Shown here piece after piece: positions 41,881 through 50,880 of a DNA stretch of 64,000 bases; position 1 is the stretch's first letter, and each line of letters starts with the position of its first letter. The position numbers and the translations under genes are program-made. Source of the stretch: Mesorhizobium sp. 1M-11 (GTDB taxonomy: Bacteria; Pseudomonadota; Alphaproteobacteria; Rhizobiales; Rhizobiaceae); contig NZ_LJSD01000057.1 in assembly GCF_001303895.1 (NCBI RefSeq), positions 1 through 64,000 on the forward strand. Direction: 5' to 3'. The notes under the pieces were generated by a model. The model made no database searches. It was not told where the DNA came from and saw nothing but the letters and a program-made list of their open reading frames with translations.

Positions 41881-43389
41881 TCATTCCGGAAGACCGGCCT
41901 TGCGATAACCTTCGACGAAATGCTCGAGCGTCGCGGCGTCTCGAAATGGCTCCGTCGCGGCCCAGTGGCTGGTTGTGAAATGCGGATTGCCGACGAGGAA
42001 GAGCTCGACCTCCGCGCGCGCCTCGTCGAGCTGGCCGAGTTGCGCGAGGCTTGCCGCCAGGAAACGGCGTGAACTTGTGCGATAGGTTTCGTCCCTGCGC
42101 AGTGTCTCGATGGCGGCCTCATAGTCTCGGGACGCATATTGCGCCTGGCCGAGCGTCAGGTAATACCAGCTGGTCGGGAACGGGTTCAGCCGGAACGCCT
42201 TGCGGATGTGCTCGAGGCCTTCCTCGGCCCGCCCGGCCAGCACCGCGATATCGGATAGTGCCGCAAAGATATCCCCCTCATTCGGGTCGAGTTCGATCGC
42301 CCTGGCGAACTCCGCGTCCGCCTCGGTGAAACTGCGCTCATAGGCAAGCAGGTAAGCCAGAACCCAGTGGCAACCAGCATCCTTGGGATCGATGGCCACC
42401 GCCTTGCGCGCCAGTTCCAGGGCAACGTTGCGGTTCTCTTCCGTCGGCCCGCCCCAATGCACCCACCCCATCCAGTGGTTCATGGCAAGCCAGCGATAGG
42501 CCTCGGCGTATTCCGGATCGAGTGAAACCGCGCGTGTGAGCATCAGATGCACTTCCCGCGCCATCTGTGGGGAATCGTCCATCAGCTTGCGTGCTCGCAT
42601 GCAGAGGTCATAAGCTTCGAGGTTCTTTGGCTGGTTGCGCGGCGGCGGCGCACGCAGCCGACCGAGCAATGCTTCGACGATCTTGGCCGTTACCTCGTCC
42701 TGAACGGCAAAGATATCTTCGAGACCTCGGTCGAAGCGCTCCGCCCAAAGATGCTCGCCGCTCACCGCATCGACCAGTTGGGCGTTGATGCGCACACGCC
42801 CAGCCGCGCGCCGTGCGCTGCCTTCCAGCAGATAGCGCACGCCAAGGTCCTGGGCGATCGCGCGCACATCGGTTGCCTTTCCTTTATAGGCAAAGGCCGA
42901 ATTGCGCGCGATGACGAACAGTCCCGAGATCCTGGACAGATCCGTGATCAGATCTTCGGTCAGTCCATCCGCGAAGGATTCCTGCTCGGGATCGTTGCTG
43001 ACATTGACAAAGGGCAGCACCGCTATCGAAGGCTTGCCGGGGAGCGGCAAGGGTTTTCGCGACACGCCGCTGATCTGTTCGACGGCGCCTGAGAAGCGGT
43101 AGCCGACACGTGGAACCGTAGCGATCCATTCACCATCCTCTGCGGCTGGACCAAGCAGCTTCCTGAGTTGTGCAATCTGGACTGTAAGGTTGCCCTCCTC
43201 AACGGCTATACTCGGCCAGGCCGCGTCCATCAGTTCGGCCTTGCTCAGGATTTCGCCAGACCGTTCGACAAGTGCCGCAAGCAGTTTCAGCCCGCGGTAG
43301 CCTATGGCAACAGGGGCATCGTTCCGAGTGAGCGTTCCCGCATCCGGATCAAGCACAAACGGACCAAAGGCAAAGCGCGACCCCTGCAT
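41881..43389 (-). CDS. Winged-helix (OmpR/CadC-type) regulator with TolB-like and TPR domains
   Basis: Protein of 502 aa. Residues 1-100 are an OmpR/CadC DNA-binding domain (LVERSGEILSKAELMDAAWP, NLTVQIAQLRKLLG, VPRVGYRFSG). Residues about 115-250 have the TolB-like segment (KPSIAVLPFVNVSNDPEQES, FADGLTEDLITDLSRI) seen in adenylate-cyclase-like regulators. The C-terminal half has tetratricopeptide repeats (DPEYAEAYRWLAMNHWMG, DPNEGDIFAALSDIAVLAG). No transmembrane helix separates the parts, unlike CadC, so it is likely a soluble sensor-regulator. Targets unknown. Confidence 0.9.
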   Translation of the reverse strand: MQGSRFAFGPFVLDPDAGTLTRNDAPVAIGYRGLKLLAALVERSGEILSKAELMDAAWPSIAVEEGNLTVQIAQLRKLLGPAAEDGEWIATVPRVGYRFSGAVEQISGVSRKPLPLPGKPSIAVLPFVNVSNDPEQESFADGLTEDLITDLSRISGLFVIARNSAFAYKGKATDVRAIAQDLGVRYLLEGSARRAAGRVRINAQLVDAVSGEHLWAERFDRGLEDIFAVQDEVTAKIVEALLGRLRAPPPRNQPKNLEAYDLCMRARKLMDDSPQMAREVHLMLTRAVSLDPEYAEAYRWLAMNHWMGWVHWGGPTEENRNVALELARKAVAIDPKDAGCHWVLAYLLAYERSFTEADAEFARAIELDPNEGDIFAALSDIAVLAGRAEEGLEHIRKAFRLNPFPTSWYYLTLGQAQYASRDYEAAIETLRRDETYRTSSRRFLAASLAQLGQLDEARAEVELFLVGNPHFTTSHWAATEPFRDAATLEHFVEGYRKAGLPE

Positions 43390-43460
43390 GGCGCATCCTT
43401 AGAGCCTTTCAGGCCCAGTGGGAACCTGTGGGGTCATCCAGCCACGGAAGGAAACCCACC

Positions 43461-44372
43461 TCAATCCTGCCGGACGATGGTGCCGATCGCATTGACGAGA
43501 AGGCGGGCAGCCGTCTGGGCCGACAGGCCATCAATGTCGGCAGGAGGGTAGAATTCGACAAGATCGAATCCTGCAATCCTTGCCCGCCTGCCGAGGCCCG
43601 CGATCAGGTCGATCCCCTGCGTGTAGGTGAGACCGCCGGGTGTGCGCGCCGCCACGCCCGGCATGATACCAGGATCGAAGGCATCGCAGTCGAGGGTGAC
43701 GACGACCCGCGCACCCTCGGGGATATGCCGCAGAGCGGCATCGACACCCGCAGCATGCACCTCGCGGGCGGTCACGAAGCGGCTGCCGTAGCGCTGCGCT
43801 GCTTCGATTTCGGTCAGCCTTGCGCTGCCGACGCTGCGCAGGCCGACCTGCACGATGCCGGCGACATGCGGCATCTCGCTCGCCCGACGCATCGGGCTCG
43901 AATAGCCGTGGCGCTCGCCGTGTATCTCGTCGCGCCAATCGATATGGGCATCGATCTGCAGGACCCAGATCGGCCCGTGATCCGCAAAACCCGCAAGGAA
44001 GGGAATGACCACGGAATCGTCGCCTCCGAGCAGGACCGGCACGGCAGGCATCGACAGGACCTCGCGCGTCTTCGCCTCTATCCGTGCCCGGTTACCGGCA
44101 TTGTCGTGCATGGTGGTGGCAATGTCGCCGATGTCGATGCAGTTGACCGACCCGCCATCGAACAGCGGGCCGCCGAGGTCGAAATCCCAATGCTCGACAA
44201 GCTCGGCGTCATATTGACTGGCAGTGCGGATCTTGTCGGCGGCCGAGACATAGCCGCTGCTGTCCTTGACGGGATAAGTGCTGCCGTGACCGGCCCCGAA
44301 GATCACTGCGCAGGGTGTGTGGCCATCGCCGAGGCGATCGGGGAAGCCGAGAAAAGGTAGCGAAGCGGTCAT
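43461..44372 (-). CDS. Ureohydrolase (agmatinase/arginase family) with altered metal motif
   Basis: Manganese hydrolase of guanidino compounds, 303 aa. The family motifs are LLGGDDSVVIP, LQIDAHIDWRD (DAHxD) and VTLDCDAFDPGIMPG (DxDxxDP). The first normally reads GGDHS, and its His binds one Mn ion; here it is Asp. Agmatinase, guanidinobutyrase and guanidinopropionase cannot be separated by sequence alone. ATG 44372 has TCAGGA upstream. It is not obviously in an operon; it faces away from the DUF1127 gene. Confidence 0.88.
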   Translation of the reverse strand: MTASLPFLGFPDRLGDGHTPCAVIFGAGHGSTYPVKDSSGYVSAADKIRTASQYDAELVEHWDFDLGGPLFDGGSVNCIDIGDIATTMHDNAGNRARIEAKTREVLSMPAVPVLLGGDDSVVIPFLAGFADHGPIWVLQIDAHIDWRDEIHGERHGYSSPMRRASEMPHVAGIVQVGLRSVGSARLTEIEAAQRYGSRFVTAREVHAAGVDAALRHIPEGARVVVTLDCDAFDPGIMPGVAARTPGGLTYTQGIDLIAGLGRRARIAGFDLVEFYPPADIDGLSAQTAARLLVNAIGTIVRQD

Positions 44373-44592
44373 GTCCTGATCGTCGTGATGATGGTTTCGC
44401 TGAATTCCAGGAAACTTGGGCGATGGTCTGCCGGACGGTGAGATCCCGTCCCAGGCTTCGAGATCGCAAACTTAGCCCATTTGGAAGTTTTGGGAACTAT
44501 TTGGGAGAGCTTAATTACGACGCTGGCCGCATCCGGCAGAATTCAACCTCATCTGAACGAGGGCACTGCCCTCCAACCGTATGGAGGTTGCC

Positions 44593-44841
44593 ATGCATGA
44601 CACCCTTTGCATCAGCCCCGCGTCGACAGAGCGGTCAAGACCGTCCGCCAAATCCATGTCGCGCCAGCGCTACAGCTTGGCGGGCCTGTCCGGCAGCATC
44701 GCAGCCTGGCAACGGCGCACGCGCTTCCGCTGGGAACTCAAGCGACTGGCGAAAGATACTCCTTATCTGATCGATGACATCGGTCTGACGAAAGAGCAGG
44801 TCGAGGAAGAGATCGCCAAGCTGCCCTTCTGGCAACGATGA
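44593..44841 (+). CDS. DUF1127 (YjiS-like) small protein
   Basis: An 82-aa protein with the DUF1127 C-terminus: a Trp/Arg-rich helix then WELKRLAKDTPYLIDDIGLT and ending EEIAKLPFWQR. ATG 44593 is set by GGAGG 5 nt upstream; an ATG 12 nt earlier would place it inside the ribosome site. Such proteins are frequent in Rhizobiales, and some affect phosphate, RNA or stress physiology. A promoter should lie in 44373-44592, but I see no clear elements. Confidence 0.85.
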   Translation: MHDTLCISPASTERSRPSAKSMSRQRYSLAGLSGSIAAWQRRTRFRWELKRLAKDTPYLIDDIGLTKEQVEEEIAKLPFWQR

Positions 44842-44866
44842 TGTTGCACATCGCCATGGCTTGAAA

Positions 44867-44890
44867 GGAGCGCTTCAAGTGAAGCGCTCC
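44867..44890. terminator. Hairpin between DUF1127 gene and binding-protein gene
   Basis: Perfect 10-bp arms GGAGCGCTTC and GAAGCGCTCC with loop AAGT. On the minus strand TTTC follows, so it terminates the leftward binding-protein operon; it can also end the DUF1127 transcript. Confidence 0.75.
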
Positions 44891-44922
44891 CATCTCTCGT
44901 ACGGGCGCGGGGGCAAAACGCC

Positions 44923-46563
44923 CTACCCCTCCAGCCACACCTTTTCGAAGTGCTGTTCGAGTGCCTGGTGCTGCTCGCAATCGTGCACGCCATTGCGGAA
45001 ACTGCGGTAGACGGAACGCCAGTAGGGCTGGATGATAATACCGGCATCGCGCAGATTCTGCTCGATCTTGCCCATCACCTCCTGCCGCTGCTTGGCCTCC
45101 GGCATCGCCAGCGCCTTGTCGAGCAGTTCGTCGAATTCCTTGTTGGAATAGGCGCTTTCATTCCAGGCTGCGCCCGACCGGTAGGCAAGCGCCAGCACCT
45201 GGACGCCGAGCGGCCGGCCGAGCCATTCCGTGCAGGAGAAAGGATACTTGCTCCAATCGTTCCAGAAGGTGGCGGCGGGCAGCACCGTTCGCTTCACCTT
45301 GAGGCCGGCGTCCCGCATCTGGGCCGCGATCGCGTCGCCGGACGATTTCTGCCACTCGACGTCGACGGAGATCAGGTCGAATTCGTGATCGCCCTTGCCC
45401 GCTTCCTTGAGCAGCGTCTTGGATTCATCGACCTTGCGCACGGCAGGGCCAATATCGGCATATTCGGGATGCATCGGGCCGACATGGTGGTTGTCGGCAG
45501 GCTTGCCGCGATCGTCCAGCGCGATCTTCAGCACCGCGCTGTTGTCGACGGCAAGCTGCGCCGCGCGCCTCACCTTGACGTCGTCATAGGGTGCATTGTT
45601 GACGTTGAAGCGCGCCACGATGGTCGAGCCGGTAGCGATCTCGGACTGGCCAAGCCCGATCGACTCGGTCTGCGACAGGATATCGGCGGAGGTCTCGTGA
45701 TTGGTATCGATCTCACCGGATTCGAACGCCGACAGCATCGGGCTCGGATCGGAGCCGTAGTCGACCCACTTGATGCCGTCGAGATAGACCTCGCCCTTCC
45801 ACCATTTCTCCTTGCGCTTGACCTCGGCACTGGTTTCGGCATCCCAGTTCACCAGTTCGAACGGGCCGGTGGTAATGGCCAAAGCCTTCTTGGGATCACC
45901 ATCACCCTGATAGGAGCGATGCATGATCAGCGCCGGATAATCGGCCATGCCGGCTATCAGCGAAATGTCCGGCTTCGGCAGGTTGAGGCGGACTGTGTGA
46001 TCATCCACGCGTTCAATGCCGCCTTCTACCGCCTTCTTGGAATTGGCGTCGACCAGCGCGCCCATGCGCGCGGCCAGCGAATTGCCGGCGACATCGGCCT
46101 CGCACCAGCGGTTCAGATTGTGGATGACGTCGTCGGCATTGAAGGCATCACCGTTCGACCAGGTGATGCCCTTGCGCACCTTCAGCGTCAGCGTCTTGGC
46201 ATCGTCGCTCATCTCCCAGGCTTCCAGCAGCCAGGGTTCGAAACTGAAATCGCGGTTCCAGCGCACCAGATATTCATTGCAATGGCGCGCGACGTTCGAC
46301 ATCTCGACGCCGTCGAAAGTGCGCGGATCCTTGAAGCCCTTGACGTTCATGGCGACCCTCAGCACGCCGCCTTTCTTCGGCTCTTCGGCGCGGGCAGGTG
46401 TCGGCACGATACCGCCAAGCGCAAAAGCGCCGGCCGTGCTCACGCCAAACGCAGCCATGGCAGCGAGATATTCGCGCCGGTTCATCATGCCTTTCTTGAA
46501 GTCGCGCGCGGTCGGTTCGGCGCGTGGGTGGAGCGGCCGGTCGGTCAACATCAGCTTGATCAT
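44923..46563 (-). CDS. Tat-exported peptide-binding protein (SBP_bac_5 family)
   Basis: Binding protein of 546 aa. Around residue 28 the motif [14 protein letters not shown] followed by a hydrophobic segment and [11 protein letters not shown] looks like a twin-arginine signal, so it would be exported folded. Mature features include [33 protein letters not shown] and late [20 protein letters not shown] precedes ATG 46563. It ends the operon M24 enzyme-isochorismatase-like-esterase and has no permease partner in the window. Confidence 0.9.
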   Translation of the reverse strand: MIKLMLTDRPLHPRAEPTARDFKKGMMNRREYLAAMAAFGVSTAGAFALGGIVPTPARAEEPKKGGVLRVAMNVKGFKDPRTFDGVEMSNVARHCNEYLVRWNRDFSFEPWLLEAWEMSDDAKTLTLKVRKGITWSNGDAFNADDVIHNLNRWCEADVAGNSLAARMGALVDANSKKAVEGGIERVDDHTVRLNLPKPDISLIAGMADYPALIMHRSYQGDGDPKKALAITTGPFELVNWDAETSAEVKRKEKWWKGEVYLDGIKWVDYGSDPSPMLSAFESGEIDTNHETSADILSQTESIGLGQSEIATGSTIVARFNVNNAPYDDVKVRRAAQLAVDNSAVLKIALDDRGKPADNHHVGPMHPEYADIGPAVRKVDESKTLLKEAGKGDHEFDLISVDVEWQKSSGDAIAAQMRDAGLKVKRTVLPAATFWNDWSKYPFSCTEWLGRPLGVQVLALAYRSGAAWNESAYSNKEFDELLDKALAMPEAKQRQEVMGKIEQNLRDAGIIIQPYWRSVYRSFRNGVHDCEQHQALEQHFEKVWLEG

Positions 46564-46649
46564 GGCTTTCCCCTGCCTGACGCCGGCTTGTTGGTGGCTT
46601 TGATGGTTGCCGGGCGTTCTTGGTAGGAGCAGAGGATAAGACCGGGACA

Positions 46650-46665
46650 GGAACAGGAATGTTCC
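46650..46665. promoter_or_regulatory. Palindrome GGAACA-GGAA-TGTTCC upstream of binding-protein gene
   Basis: Perfect 6-bp arms, 87-102 nt upstream of the binding-protein ATG, in the 193-nt gap to the esterase gene. It may be an operator for an internal promoter or a small hairpin. Confidence 0.35.
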
Positions 46666-46756
46666 GGTTTCCGTGAATCTTGTGCGCTGTTCCGCAGTTG
46701 CTGGATGAGACGCCCCCGCTGGCGGATGGCATGATCGTGAAACGACTGCAGCGAGA

Positions 46757-47704
46757 TCAATACGGCCAGCGGCCCTTCCCTAATGCCGTAACCGCCGCGA
46801 CGATATCGGCCATCGCCTCGCCCGCACGTGGAGAACTCTTGCGAGCTCGCAGAAAGCTGTGCGTGAGGCGTTTTTCATTGAGCCATGCCGCCTTGCCACC
46901 GACGGCAAGAATGCGGTCGCGATAGGTTTCGCCATCTGACGACAGCGGATCGCATTCCGCGGTTATGATCGCGGTCGGCGGCAGTCCTGCAAAGTCGCTG
47001 TCCCATAGTGGTTCCAGCGTGGCGTCGTCCGGCCGTGGCGTATGATCGGTGCGTACTTGGCCGTAGAAAGCGAGATCGGCGGTCGACAGCAACGGCGCCT
47101 CGGCATGTTCGACATAGGATCCCATCGAGGAATCGCCGCCAAGGCTCGGATAGATCAACACCTGACCCACCGCCGGCCTTGGCCGATTGCGGGTCGCATG
47201 CGCCACTGCGGCCGCCAGATTGCCGCCGGCGCTCTCGCCGCACAACACGATCGGGAGCTTGGTCGTGGCCGCCAGCCAATCGAAAGCTGCCACTGCGTCG
47301 TCGAAGGCGGCGGGATGAACATGTTCCGGCGCCAGGCGGTAATCGATGGAGACCAGGGCAAAGCCGGTTTCCGCGCACAGTTCGGCGCAGATGTCGTCAT
47401 GGCTGTCCAGCCCGCCGAACACGAAGCCACCGCCATGAAAATAGAGGATGGCCGCCTGCGGCAGGCGGCCATCCAGCCGGTACCAACGAAAAGGGATGGC
47501 GCGATCCGCCAACGGGATCACGCCATCCTCGGTTCCGACGCCGGCAGGCCGGCCGACATGAAAGGCGGCCGCCATCTCATCATAAAGTGCACGTTCCTGT
47601 TCGACAGGCATGTCGGCGACCGCGGGGAAATGCCGTGCATTCACCGTGTCGATATAGGCCCAGTACTCCGGATCGAGCAGCGCCGCGTATTTCCCGCGAT
47701 CCAT
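46757..47704 (-). CDS. Alpha/beta hydrolase, HSL-like esterase
   Basis: Esterase-like protein of 315 aa with [15 protein letters not shown] (about residue 90), [14 protein letters not shown], nucleophile elbow GESAGGNLA, late acid in [13 protein letters not shown] and His in RLTHSFLRA. No signal peptide. ATG 47704 with TTGAGG nearby is preferred to a TTG 9 nt upstream. It lies between the isochorismatase-like and binding-protein genes; a role in hydrolysing an ester or amide of the imported compound is plausible. Confidence 0.88.
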   Translation of the reverse strand: MDRGKYAALLDPEYWAYIDTVNARHFPAVADMPVEQERALYDEMAAAFHVGRPAGVGTEDGVIPLADRAIPFRWYRLDGRLPQAAILYFHGGGFVFGGLDSHDDICAELCAETGFALVSIDYRLAPEHVHPAAFDDAVAAFDWLAATTKLPIVLCGESAGGNLAAAVAHATRNRPRPAVGQVLIYPSLGGDSSMGSYVEHAEAPLLSTADLAFYGQVRTDHTPRPDDATLEPLWDSDFAGLPPTAIITAECDPLSSDGETYRDRILAVGGKAAWLNEKRLTHSFLRARKSSPRAGEAMADIVAAVTALGKGRWPY

Positions 47705-47755
47705 CGTCCTCAAGGTCCAGTCAGGCGTTCCGGCGGCTCCTGCCGCGTCGATCTT

Positions 47756-48436
47756 TCAAAGCGATTGGTAGAGTTCGGCTGCATTCTCATAGGTGAAACG
47801 CAACGGCACGGAACCCTCCACCTGCCAGGCTGGCATCATTTCACCCGCCATCAACCGGCAAGCGGTGTCGGTATCGGTCACCGCGCCGCCGTAGAGGCGG
47901 TTGGCAAGGTTGAGGATCGCCGTCTGGTGCATGGCGGCACTGCCGCTGCCGCAGGCGTCCTTGACCAGAAGTACGCGGAAGCCGGCGGTCACCGCGTCCC
48001 GCACCGTGGCGTCGATGCAGGCCTCGGTCCAGACCCCGGCAACGATCAGCCACTCGATACCGCGCGCCCTGAGAAGTTCGACGGCTTCGGTCGAGCGGAA
48101 GGCGCTGGCATGCGCCTTGATCAACAGCGTCTCGTCATCGCCCGGCGCCACTTCAACGCAGATTGCCGTCAAAGGATCGTCCTTGCCGGAGAAAGCCGAC
48201 TTGCCGTTTCCGTCGAGCGGATGGAACGGGCGATCCTGCGTGTCGAGATCGACGATATAGGCCCAATGATAGAGCGGCACGCTGTTCGCCCGTGCCGCGG
48301 CCTGCAGCCGCTGCACATTGGCGAGCAGATCGGAAAAGCCCTCGACCAGATAGCGGCTGTCCTTGCGGTGCTCTTCCTGCAGGTCGATGAAGACGGCTGC
48401 GGCCGTACCGCGCCGGATCGAAACAGGCGACTTCAT
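47756..48436 (-). CDS. Isochorismatase-family cysteine hydrolase
   Basis: Hydrolase of 226 aa with the family triad: Asp in AAVFIDLQEEH (about residue 19), Lys in LLIKAHASAF and nucleophile Cys in GVWTEACIDATVRDA. Members act as nicotinamidases, carbamoylsarcosine or ureidoacrylate amidohydrolases; the Asp-Lys-Cys set supports amide hydrolysis. The ATG shares one base with the stop of the M24 gene (TGATG), so translation is coupled. Substrate unknown. Confidence 0.9.
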   Translation of the reverse strand: MKSPVSIRRGTAAAVFIDLQEEHRKDSRYLVEGFSDLLANVQRLQAAARANSVPLYHWAYIVDLDTQDRPFHPLDGNGKSAFSGKDDPLTAICVEVAPGDDETLLIKAHASAFRSTEAVELLRARGIEWLIVAGVWTEACIDATVRDAVTAGFRVLLVKDACGSGSAAMHQTAILNLANRLYGGAVTDTDTACRLMAGEMMPAWQVEGSVPLRFTYENAAELYQSL

Positions 48437-49740
48437 CAAGCATGGCCCTCGAGGAATTCGTCTTCATAAGGAAAGCGCGACAAAAGTTCCGTCCCCGTTT
48501 CGGTGATCAGCACCTCGTCCTCCAGCTTGACGCCCTCGCGTCCGCCCTTCTCGCCGATATAGCTTTCGACGGAAACCACCATCCCGGGCTGCATGATGCC
48601 GTCACGGCCATAGGTTTCGTAGTCCATGGAATGCGCGATAAAAGGCGTTTCGCCATGCATGCCCACCCCGTGCATGACCGATGTGTAGCGCTGGTCGACG
48701 AAGCGGTCGGGAATCTTCCAGGCCTTCTCGGCGATCTCGCGAAACGGCATGCCCGGCTTCACGATCGAAATGTTGTGCTGCACCTGATCGTAGGCCATGC
48801 GGTAAAGCATCTTCTGATAGTCACTCGGCTTGCCCGGCCCGCAGCGGAAGGTGCGGGAGAAATCCGAATAATAGCCATAGCACCCGATCGTATCGGTATC
48901 GAGAGCCACCAGTTCGCCCGGCCGTACCTTGCGGCCGCTCGCTTCGTTGAACCAGGGATTGGTGCGCTGGCCGGAGGTCAAAAGCCGCGTCTCGATGAAC
49001 TCGCCGCCCTGCCGGATCACCTCATGATACATGATGGCGAAGAGCTCGTTTTCGGCAACGCCGGGTTTGATGGCCTCCCGCACCGCCGACACGGCGGCCT
49101 CTGCGCCGGCCATCGAGGCGACGAGGCATTTCACCTCCTGCGGCGTCTTGATCGCGCGCACGGCCAGGATCTCACCCTGGCAATCCTTCACGTCGCAGCC
49201 GCGCTTCTGCAGCGCCAGCGCCTGCAGGTGGCTGCAACGGTCCAGTCCGAGCTTCATCGAGCCGCCACCATGCGTCTTCAGAAGTTCCGCGATCTCGTCG
49301 GCGAAAGGCCCGGCCGTCTCGTCGTCGCGGCCGGAGACCGAAGACCAGACCAGCTTCGAGGGCCTGGCTTCATCGACCGTGTCGAGCACCATGGAGACAT
49401 GGTAGCTCTGCGGATATTCGAACAGCACGATCGGCCCTTCGGTCGGGATGAAGAAGTAGCGTGTCGAATTGCGCAGGAAGTAGCCGAACATGTTGCGCGA
49501 GCCGGTGGCATAGCGCTGATTGTAGGGATCGAACAGCACCACGGCGCCATAGCCCGCCTCGCGCATCCAGCCGCGCAATCGTTCGAGCCGTTCTTTTCTC
49601 AGCGCCACCGCGTCGATGAAGGACGGCTCGGTGTCGGAAAGCCACATACCGCCGGAGGGATCTGCGGTCGCCGGATGGCGCATGCGATCCTTGAAATCGA
49701 CGTCGTCGGTGCTGTCGGGGTCGAAAACCACAATGCTCAT
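48436..49740 (-). CDS. M24-family metallopeptidase-like enzyme (DddP-related layout)
   Basis: Protein of 434 aa. The N-terminal creatinase-like domain includes AVVLFDPYNQRYATGSRNMF. The C-terminal pita-bread domain has metal ligands in LVALDTDTIGCYGYYSDFSR (three Asp), MHGVGMHGETPF (His), VVSVESYIGEKGG (Glu) and KLEDEVLITE (Glu). GGEFIETRLLTSGQRTNPWF resembles DMSP lyase DddP and related M24 proteins. The Asp that, as I recall, is the catalytic base in DddP just after the His ligand is Gly here, so a peptidase or other hydrolase is likelier. GGAGG precedes ATG 49740. First gene of the operon. Confidence 0.86.
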   Translation of the reverse strand: MSIVVFDPDSTDDVDFKDRMRHPATADPSGGMWLSDTEPSFIDAVALRKERLERLRGWMREAGYGAVVLFDPYNQRYATGSRNMFGYFLRNSTRYFFIPTEGPIVLFEYPQSYHVSMVLDTVDEARPSKLVWSSVSGRDDETAGPFADEIAELLKTHGGGSMKLGLDRCSHLQALALQKRGCDVKDCQGEILAVRAIKTPQEVKCLVASMAGAEAAVSAVREAIKPGVAENELFAIMYHEVIRQGGEFIETRLLTSGQRTNPWFNEASGRKVRPGELVALDTDTIGCYGYYSDFSRTFRCGPGKPSDYQKMLYRMAYDQVQHNISIVKPGMPFREIAEKAWKIPDRFVDQRYTSVMHGVGMHGETPFIAHSMDYETYGRDGIMQPGMVVSVESYIGEKGGREGVKLEDEVLITETGTELLSRFPYEDEFLEGHA

Positions 49741-49807
49741 GTCTGCCTCCGAGAGCGCCGCGCGTTCATCGGAACGCGCAAAGGACGCTCTAAACCTTTG
49801 CATCTAC

Positions 49808-49851
49808 GCATCGTGCTTTCCGAAAACCGATTCCGATTTTCGGGCTGATGC
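49808..49851. repeat. Rhizobial dispersed-type hairpin element
   Basis: Inner arms CCGAAAACCG and CGATTTTCGG (one mismatch) with loop ATTC, flanked by GCATC and GATGC, and preceded by CTCTAAA. This arrangement resembles a palindromic element I know from many rhizobial intergenic regions. It lies between the GlxA-type regulator and the M24 operon. Confidence 0.55.
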
Positions 49852-49929
49852 CAAGGCTTCGAACAATGAGCCAAACCGGTTGCAGGAATTGCGCAGGAAC
49901 CCGCATGGATCGTGCAACATTCCGCTATG

Positions 49930-50880
49930 CTAATTCCGTCTCGCTGCCTTCGGCGTATGGCCATATTGTTCGCGGAAGGCGCGGGCAAAGCTCGACATCG
50001 AGGCAAAACCACAGGCCAGCGAGACATCGCGCACGGCAAGGGTCGAATGCGCCAACAGATCGGCCGCGCGCTTCAGGCGCAGCCGGCGATAATAGCTGTT
50101 GGGCGAGGTGGACAGTTCGGCACGAAAGCTGCGCTCCAGCCGGTCCGGCGAGACACTCAGCCGCTCCGCCAGATCGGCCATGGCGAGCCGCTCCTCGACC
50201 GCATCTTCCATGATGGCGATGGCCGACAGCACCAGTTCGTTGCGCACGCCGGTGCGCAGCCTGAGCGGCATCAGCTTGCGGTCGACGCTCGAGCGCAGCG
50301 GACTATGCACGAACCATTCGGCAACGCCGGCGGCGAGCTCCGCGCCATAATCGCCGTCAATGATCTCCAGCATCATATCCAGACTGCCCACGCCACCCGC
50401 GGAGGTGAAACGCCGGCGGTCGATGACATAGAGATCGCGCCGCAGGTCGATCTCGGGAAAGGCTTCCATGAAAGCAGCCTGGCTGGTCCAGTGCAAGGTG
50501 CAGGCATGGCCGTCGAGCAGGCCGGCACGTGCAAGAAAGAAGGCAGCATCGGCCACGGCGCCAAGGTGCGCGCCGCCACGCAGGCTCTTGCGGATCCAGC
50601 CGACGGCGTCAGCCGCGACGAGATGGTCGGCATTGCCACCGGAACAGACCACGATCCGGTCCGCCTTGGGATTGGCGCTTGCTCCAAAGCCCGGCTGGAT
50701 GACGACGCCATTGGAGGCCTCGACGGGCCTGCGGTCGGCGCCGACGATGATCCAGCGATAGCATTCCTTCCTGGCCAGCGTGTTGGCGGCGCGCAGCGGC
50801 TCGATGATCGAACTGAACGCCATCATCGGAAACTGCGGAAACACCAGGACGGCGAAGGTGATCGGAGCGTTGCTTGCCAT
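49930..50880 (-). CDS. GlxA-family AraC regulator (DJ-1/PfpI domain plus HTH)
   Basis: Regulator of 316 aa. Residues about 8-170 form a DJ-1/PfpI-like domain (ITFAVLVFPQFPMMAFSSII, RIVVCSGGNADHL, LGAVADAAFFLARAGLLDG), with Ala-Asp-Ala where enzymes have a Cys. About 215-316 is the AraC domain (MADLAERLSVSPDRLERSFR, VRDVSLACGFASMSSFARAF). Relatives such as GbdR and CdhR respond to glycine betaine or carnitine metabolites. It lies upstream of the M24-isochorismatase-esterase-binding protein operon on the same strand and is the obvious candidate activator. Confidence 0.9.
   Translation of the reverse strand: MASNAPITFAVLVFPQFPMMAFSSIIEPLRAANTLARKECYRWIIVGADRRPVEASNGVVIQPGFGASANPKADRIVVCSGGNADHLVAADAVGWIRKSLRGGAHLGAVADAAFFLARAGLLDGHACTLHWTSQAAFMEAFPEIDLRRDLYVIDRRRFTSAGGVGSLDMMLEIIDGDYGAELAAGVAEWFVHSPLRSSVDRKLMPLRLRTGVRNELVLSAIAIMEDAVEERLAMADLAERLSVSPDRLERSFRAELSTSPNSYYRRLRLKRAADLLAHSTLAVRDVSLACGFASMSSFARAFREQYGHTPKAARRN

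Noticed and set aside
48436-49740. Annotation as DMSP lyase DddP
   Set aside because: The residue I recall as the catalytic Asp in DddP is Gly here, and the neighbours suggest amide hydrolysis.
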